Of a stretch of DNA of 64,000 bases, positions 61,708 through 64,000 are shown one piece after another. The stretch is from Saccharospirillum alexandrii_A. GTDB lineage: Bacteria; Pseudomonadota; Gammaproteobacteria; Pseudomonadales; Natronospirillaceae. The position numbers and the translations under genes were made by a program. Numbering within the stretch: position 1 is the stretch's first letter; each line of letters begins with the position of its first letter. The notes beneath the pieces are model-generated. The model was not told where the DNA came from. It saw only the letters and a list, made by a program, of their open reading frames with translations, and did not search any database. The stretch spans positions 62,001-126,000 of the forward strand of contig NZ_JBHZRJ010000005.1 of NCBI RefSeq assembly GCF_043641555.1, in the 5' to 3' direction.

Positions 61708-61851
61708 GAAAACTGTAAAAAGTTGATGGGCTTTATGGCCAACGAAAGGAGCCACGGTCAACGTCAGTTACAGCCGTTTCCCGGCGCAACGTATTTCGAC
61801 CGTCATTATTCCATCACTGATTACTTCTTAACTTAACCGGAGAAACCCTAA

Positions 61852-62427
61852 ATGAAACACCCCTTTAAGCTGTCTATTGCCGTTGCTGTCACCTTATCGA
61901 CTGCCTTGCTAACCGTGGCTGAGGCTGATGAATCAACCATCAATACCAAAGCCTACTTTGGCGGTCAGACGATCGATGACAGTGCCTGGAGTGCACAGGA
62001 TGGCCATGGCTCGATAGGCGTGCTGACCGATTTTAAGACCGGATTCCATGGCATACGCCTTGCCGTCGACTTATTTGGATCGGGCAGCGAAGACAGTACG
62101 ACGAGCCAGGTGAAAGGCACCTATACCGCAGCGGCACAGCTGGGGTTGAGAAAGTACATTGACCTGCAATCGAAGTTCAGCCCCTATATTGGTGGCGGTG
62201 TTAACTTTGCCTATGCCGCACAGGTGAACAATGACGGGTCGGGAGACATAGAGGAAGAGGACATGGACACTGGGCTGTGGCTGAACGCCGGTGTCGACTA
62301 CCTACTGACCGACCAATTCACCGCCGGCGTTGACCTTCGCTATGCCACAGCAGAGGTTGAGCTTTACGGCGAATCGGTTGCGCTTAATGCAGCAGCGTTC
62401 GGCGTTTCCCTGGGGTATCGCTGGTAG
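61852..62427 (+). CDS. Outer-membrane beta-barrel protein
   Basis: A 191-residue protein with a signal peptide (MKHPFKLSIAVAVTLSTALL, cleavage near AEA|DES). The mature region alternates hydrophobic and polar residues in strands, e.g. TYTAAAQLGLRKYIDL, FSPYIGGGVNFAYAAQV, NAGVDYLLTDQFTAGVDLRYATAEVELY, and ends in GVSLGYRW with a C-terminal aromatic as recognised by the Bam machinery. Eight strands, OmpW/OmpA-barrel like. Small-molecule uptake or surface role unknown. It follows the AraC regulator with a shared repeat upstream. Confidence 0.8.
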   Translation: MKHPFKLSIAVAVTLSTALLTVAEADESTINTKAYFGGQTIDDSAWSAQDGHGSIGVLTDFKTGFHGIRLAVDLFGSGSEDSTTSQVKGTYTAAAQLGLRKYIDLQSKFSPYIGGGVNFAYAAQVNNDGSGDIEEEDMDTGLWLNAGVDYLLTDQFTAGVDLRYATAEVELYGESVALNAAAFGVSLGYRW

Positions 62428-62533
62428 GTCGACCTATCACTATCCCAGGTATCAATAACAGCCAAATGAGAGTTGAGTGCATCTTTGATGCCTCAACTCA
62501 ACCTGGCGAGCAGGATAAGCCTTCGCAATGACT

Positions 62534-62610
62534 CAAAAACAGTGTCCTTCTCACTTGGAAAAGACGATTACAGCGGCGGAAAGGCCCAAAATGGCTCCAT
62601 CAACGTGAAA
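62534..62610. repeat. Upstream repeat, copy B (before the DUF4386-like gene)
   Basis: Second copy of the ~75-base element at 61632-61707: GTCCTTCTCACTTGGAAAA, GACGATTACAGCGGCGGAAAG and further. It ends about 23 bases before the next start codon, compared with about 145 for copy A. Confidence 0.7.
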
Positions 62611-62632
62611 TGAACACTGAGGAAACCAAGAG

Positions 62633-63310
62633 ATGGATACACTGATCAACGAAATGAACCCGGCCCAGCGTCCGTTAAAACCCCTTGCCGGCGCAGCCTT
62701 TATCGGCATGGCTTTATGTTATATCACCCTCTTCATTATCTATGGCGCCATATTGAGCACACCGGCAGATGCGACTACCGCCGAGAAGATTGCTTACCTC
62801 ATTGAAAATAAGGGCCTATTAAACTTTACCTACGTTTTGGGCTACGTCCTTTTTGCTTGTCTGCTGTGCTTCTGCGTTTATGTCATTAGCGGCCTTTACC
62901 AGCAGGTGTCGCAACCAGCCATGGCTATGGCCACGCTGTTTGGCTACTTCTGGGTAGTGGTATTGCTATGCACCGGCATGATCGGCATAACTTCACATGA
63001 GCTATTGGCAAGCTATAGCACCTCGAATCCCGCTGCAGCAGAGGTGATCTACTATGCCAGAGCCCTGTTGACGGAAAGCCTGGGCGGCGGCATCGAGTTT
63101 ATCGGTGGGGTGTGGTTGTTACTGTTGGGGGCGATTAGCTGGCGCCACAGCCTGTTCTCAAAGTCCCTATCAGCGTTCACGCTGGTAAAGGGGGCGATCG
63201 GCGTAGCAACGCTTTTTTCCGCTGAACCGGTGTTGCGGGATCTGTTCGGTATTACGGGAATCGTATGGTTTCTCTGGATGGGCATGGTCATGATCAGGCA
63301 GCCTTCCTGA
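62633..63310 (+). CDS. DUF4386-like membrane protein
   Basis: A 225-residue protein with six hydrophobic segments (LAGAAFIGMALCYITLFIIYGAI; FTYVLGYVLFACLLCFCVYVI; AMATLFGYFWVVVLLCTGMIGI; GIEFIGGVWLLLLGAISW; SAFTLVKGAIGVATLF; GITGIVWFLWMGMVMI). It resembles proteins of the DUF4386 type. Function unknown. GAGGAAA precedes ATG 62633. It shares an upstream repeat with the barrel gene, so the two and the AraC regulator likely form one regulon. Confidence 0.7.
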   Translation: MDTLINEMNPAQRPLKPLAGAAFIGMALCYITLFIIYGAILSTPADATTAEKIAYLIENKGLLNFTYVLGYVLFACLLCFCVYVISGLYQQVSQPAMAMATLFGYFWVVVLLCTGMIGITSHELLASYSTSNPAAAEVIYYARALLTESLGGGIEFIGGVWLLLLGAISWRHSLFSKSLSAFTLVKGAIGVATLFSAEPVLRDLFGITGIVWFLWMGMVMIRQPS

Positions 63311-63591
63311 TCAGAGCCTTTGTAAGAAGCCGCTTAAAGTGGGAGTCACGATAAGCAGTAACATTACCCTTGTTAGCTTCCCCGCCTGAGAACGCGACCG
63401 GTCCAACCGGCCACTTCCTGACCCAGCGTGGGCAGCCAGGGCTGCTCATTCACGCTCCCCTGGCTTACTCTCTATTCATCATCCGCCAAGCTGGCAATGA
63501 ATGACTCCCTCCAGTGGTTAATAGCACCACCCGCCAGCGAAGTCGTTACAATAGCCGCCAAGTGATGATCAACAATGAGTGGGGTTCGTAG

Positions 63592-64000
63592 ATGGTTAAG
63601 GCTGCAGACGTCGGCATTATCGGAGGGGGGTTGGCGGGTCTGTACAGTGCCTCACTTCTCACGCAGCAAGGGTTTGACGTCACTGTGCTGGAAGCGCGAG
63701 ACCGGGTCGGTGGTCGCATCCATGGTCTGCCACTCGGCAATGGCGATACGCTAGACCTTGGGCCTTCCTGGTTTTGGCCCCATCAACACCGAATGGCCGG
63801 GTTATGCCAGCAACTCGGACTTCCAGTCTTTGAACAATACACGGCCGGTGATGCGCTCTACCAGGCAACCGTGAACAGCGCTATTGAGCGTTTTGCAGGG
63901 GCGGGAACGCCTCTTTCCTACCGCATCGACGGTGGTGTGAGCCAGTTAACCCAGGCTCTATATCGGTCGTTGGACAACGGCTGTGTGCATCTGAAGCAAC
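63592..64000 (+). CDS. FAD-dependent amine oxidase family protein, cut by the window end
   Basis: The reading frame begins at ATG 63592 and stays open to base 64000 (136 codons seen). The dinucleotide-binding motif is DVGIIGGGLAGLYSASLL, followed by TVLEARDRVGGRIHG, both hallmarks of flavin amine oxidases. LGPSWFWPHQHRMAGLCQQLG is also typical of the group. It probably oxidises an amine or desaturates a carotenoid-like substrate; the C-terminus would decide. A run of GGGG precedes the start. Confidence 0.85.
   Translation, partial: MVKAADVGIIGGGLAGLYSASLLTQQGFDVTVLEARDRVGGRIHGLPLGNGDTLDLGPSWFWPHQHRMAGLCQQLGLPVFEQYTAGDALYQATVNSAIERFAGAGTPLSYRIDGGVSQLTQALYRSLDNGCVHLKQ

Noticed and set aside
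61621..61836. Short plus-strand frame before the beta-barrel gene
   Set aside because: It lies across the repeated upstream element and ends before the true gene; no evidence of translation.
1..64000. tRNA, rRNA, prophage or integron features
   Set aside because: None recognised by reading; no cloverleaf, 16S/23S segments, integrase or phage structural genes were seen. A tool-based scan could still find small RNAs.

Overview
The window looks like chromosomal DNA of a Gram-negative, probably marine or halophilic gammaproteobacterium. The evidence is moderately high GC, an outer-membrane beta-barrel gene, periplasmic signal peptides, PAS/GGDEF/HD-GYP/CheB-CheR signalling genes and a second F-type ATPase operon of the Na+-translocating 'N-ATPase' kind. 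An Oceanospirillales-like host (for example the Saccharospirillum/Reinekea area) is a guess from gene style only. No rRNA, tRNA, CRISPR array, prophage or complete transposase gene was seen.

Layout. 1-3.3 kb: lipoprotein end, then molybdate uptake (modE facing modABC, with a palindromic ModE-type operator before modA). 3.3-9.1 kb: Na+/H+ antiporter, transglutaminase-like protein, PAS protein and a CheB-CheR-PAS fusion. 9.1-13.8 kb: a PhnDCEE-type ABC importer with a DeoR-family regulator and palindromic sites at its promoter. 13.9-22.5 kb: HD-GYP protein, PLP aminotransferase, S9 peptidase, M48 lipoprotein protease, soluble PAS chemoreceptor, unknown membrane protein. 22.5-28.6 kb: YceI, LysR regulator, acyl-CoA ligase, bile-acid:Na+ symporter-family protein, biotin synthase. 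28.8-31.8 kb: a second PhnD-like importer (putative selenate type) with its two permease halves fused. 31.8-36 kb: DUF2157-like and DUF1127 proteins, LysE exporter, GNAT/HDAC-family pair. 36-42.5 kb: heterodimeric ABC exporter headed by a small repressor-like gene with a perfect 20-bp palindrome, divergent from glyoxalase I, then a SUOX-like periplasmic protein plus diguanylate cyclase. 42.9-46.4 kb: RidA/LysR and OYE/HxlR divergent pairs on either side of a ~290-bp MITE-like element. 46.5-53.5 kb: the complete N-ATPase operon atpDCQRBEFAG. 53.9-57.2 kb: a TVP38/DedA-like membrane protein and a fused alkaline-phosphatase/EEP phosphodiesterase. 57.1-60.2 kb: MacAB/Lol-type ABC export operon. 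60.4-63.3 kb: membrane-anchored AraC regulator, beta-barrel protein and DUF4386-like membrane protein, the last two preceded by copies of the same ~75-bp sequence. From 63.6 kb: start of an FAD amine oxidase that runs off the end.

How they work together. Several blocks are self-contained transport-plus-regulator cassettes (Mo, phosphonate-like, selenate-like, exporters). Others are divergent regulator/enzyme pairs with inverted repeats between them. The most distinctive items are the N-ATPase operon (c-subunit Na+ ligands, b-delta fusion, probable CTG start for gamma), the repeated upstream element next to the 7TM-AraC regulator, the palindrome-controlled ABC exporter, the TVP38/AP-EEP pair, and the MITE-like element with solo ends elsewhere. 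All family names are from reading the translated sequences; no database search was run.
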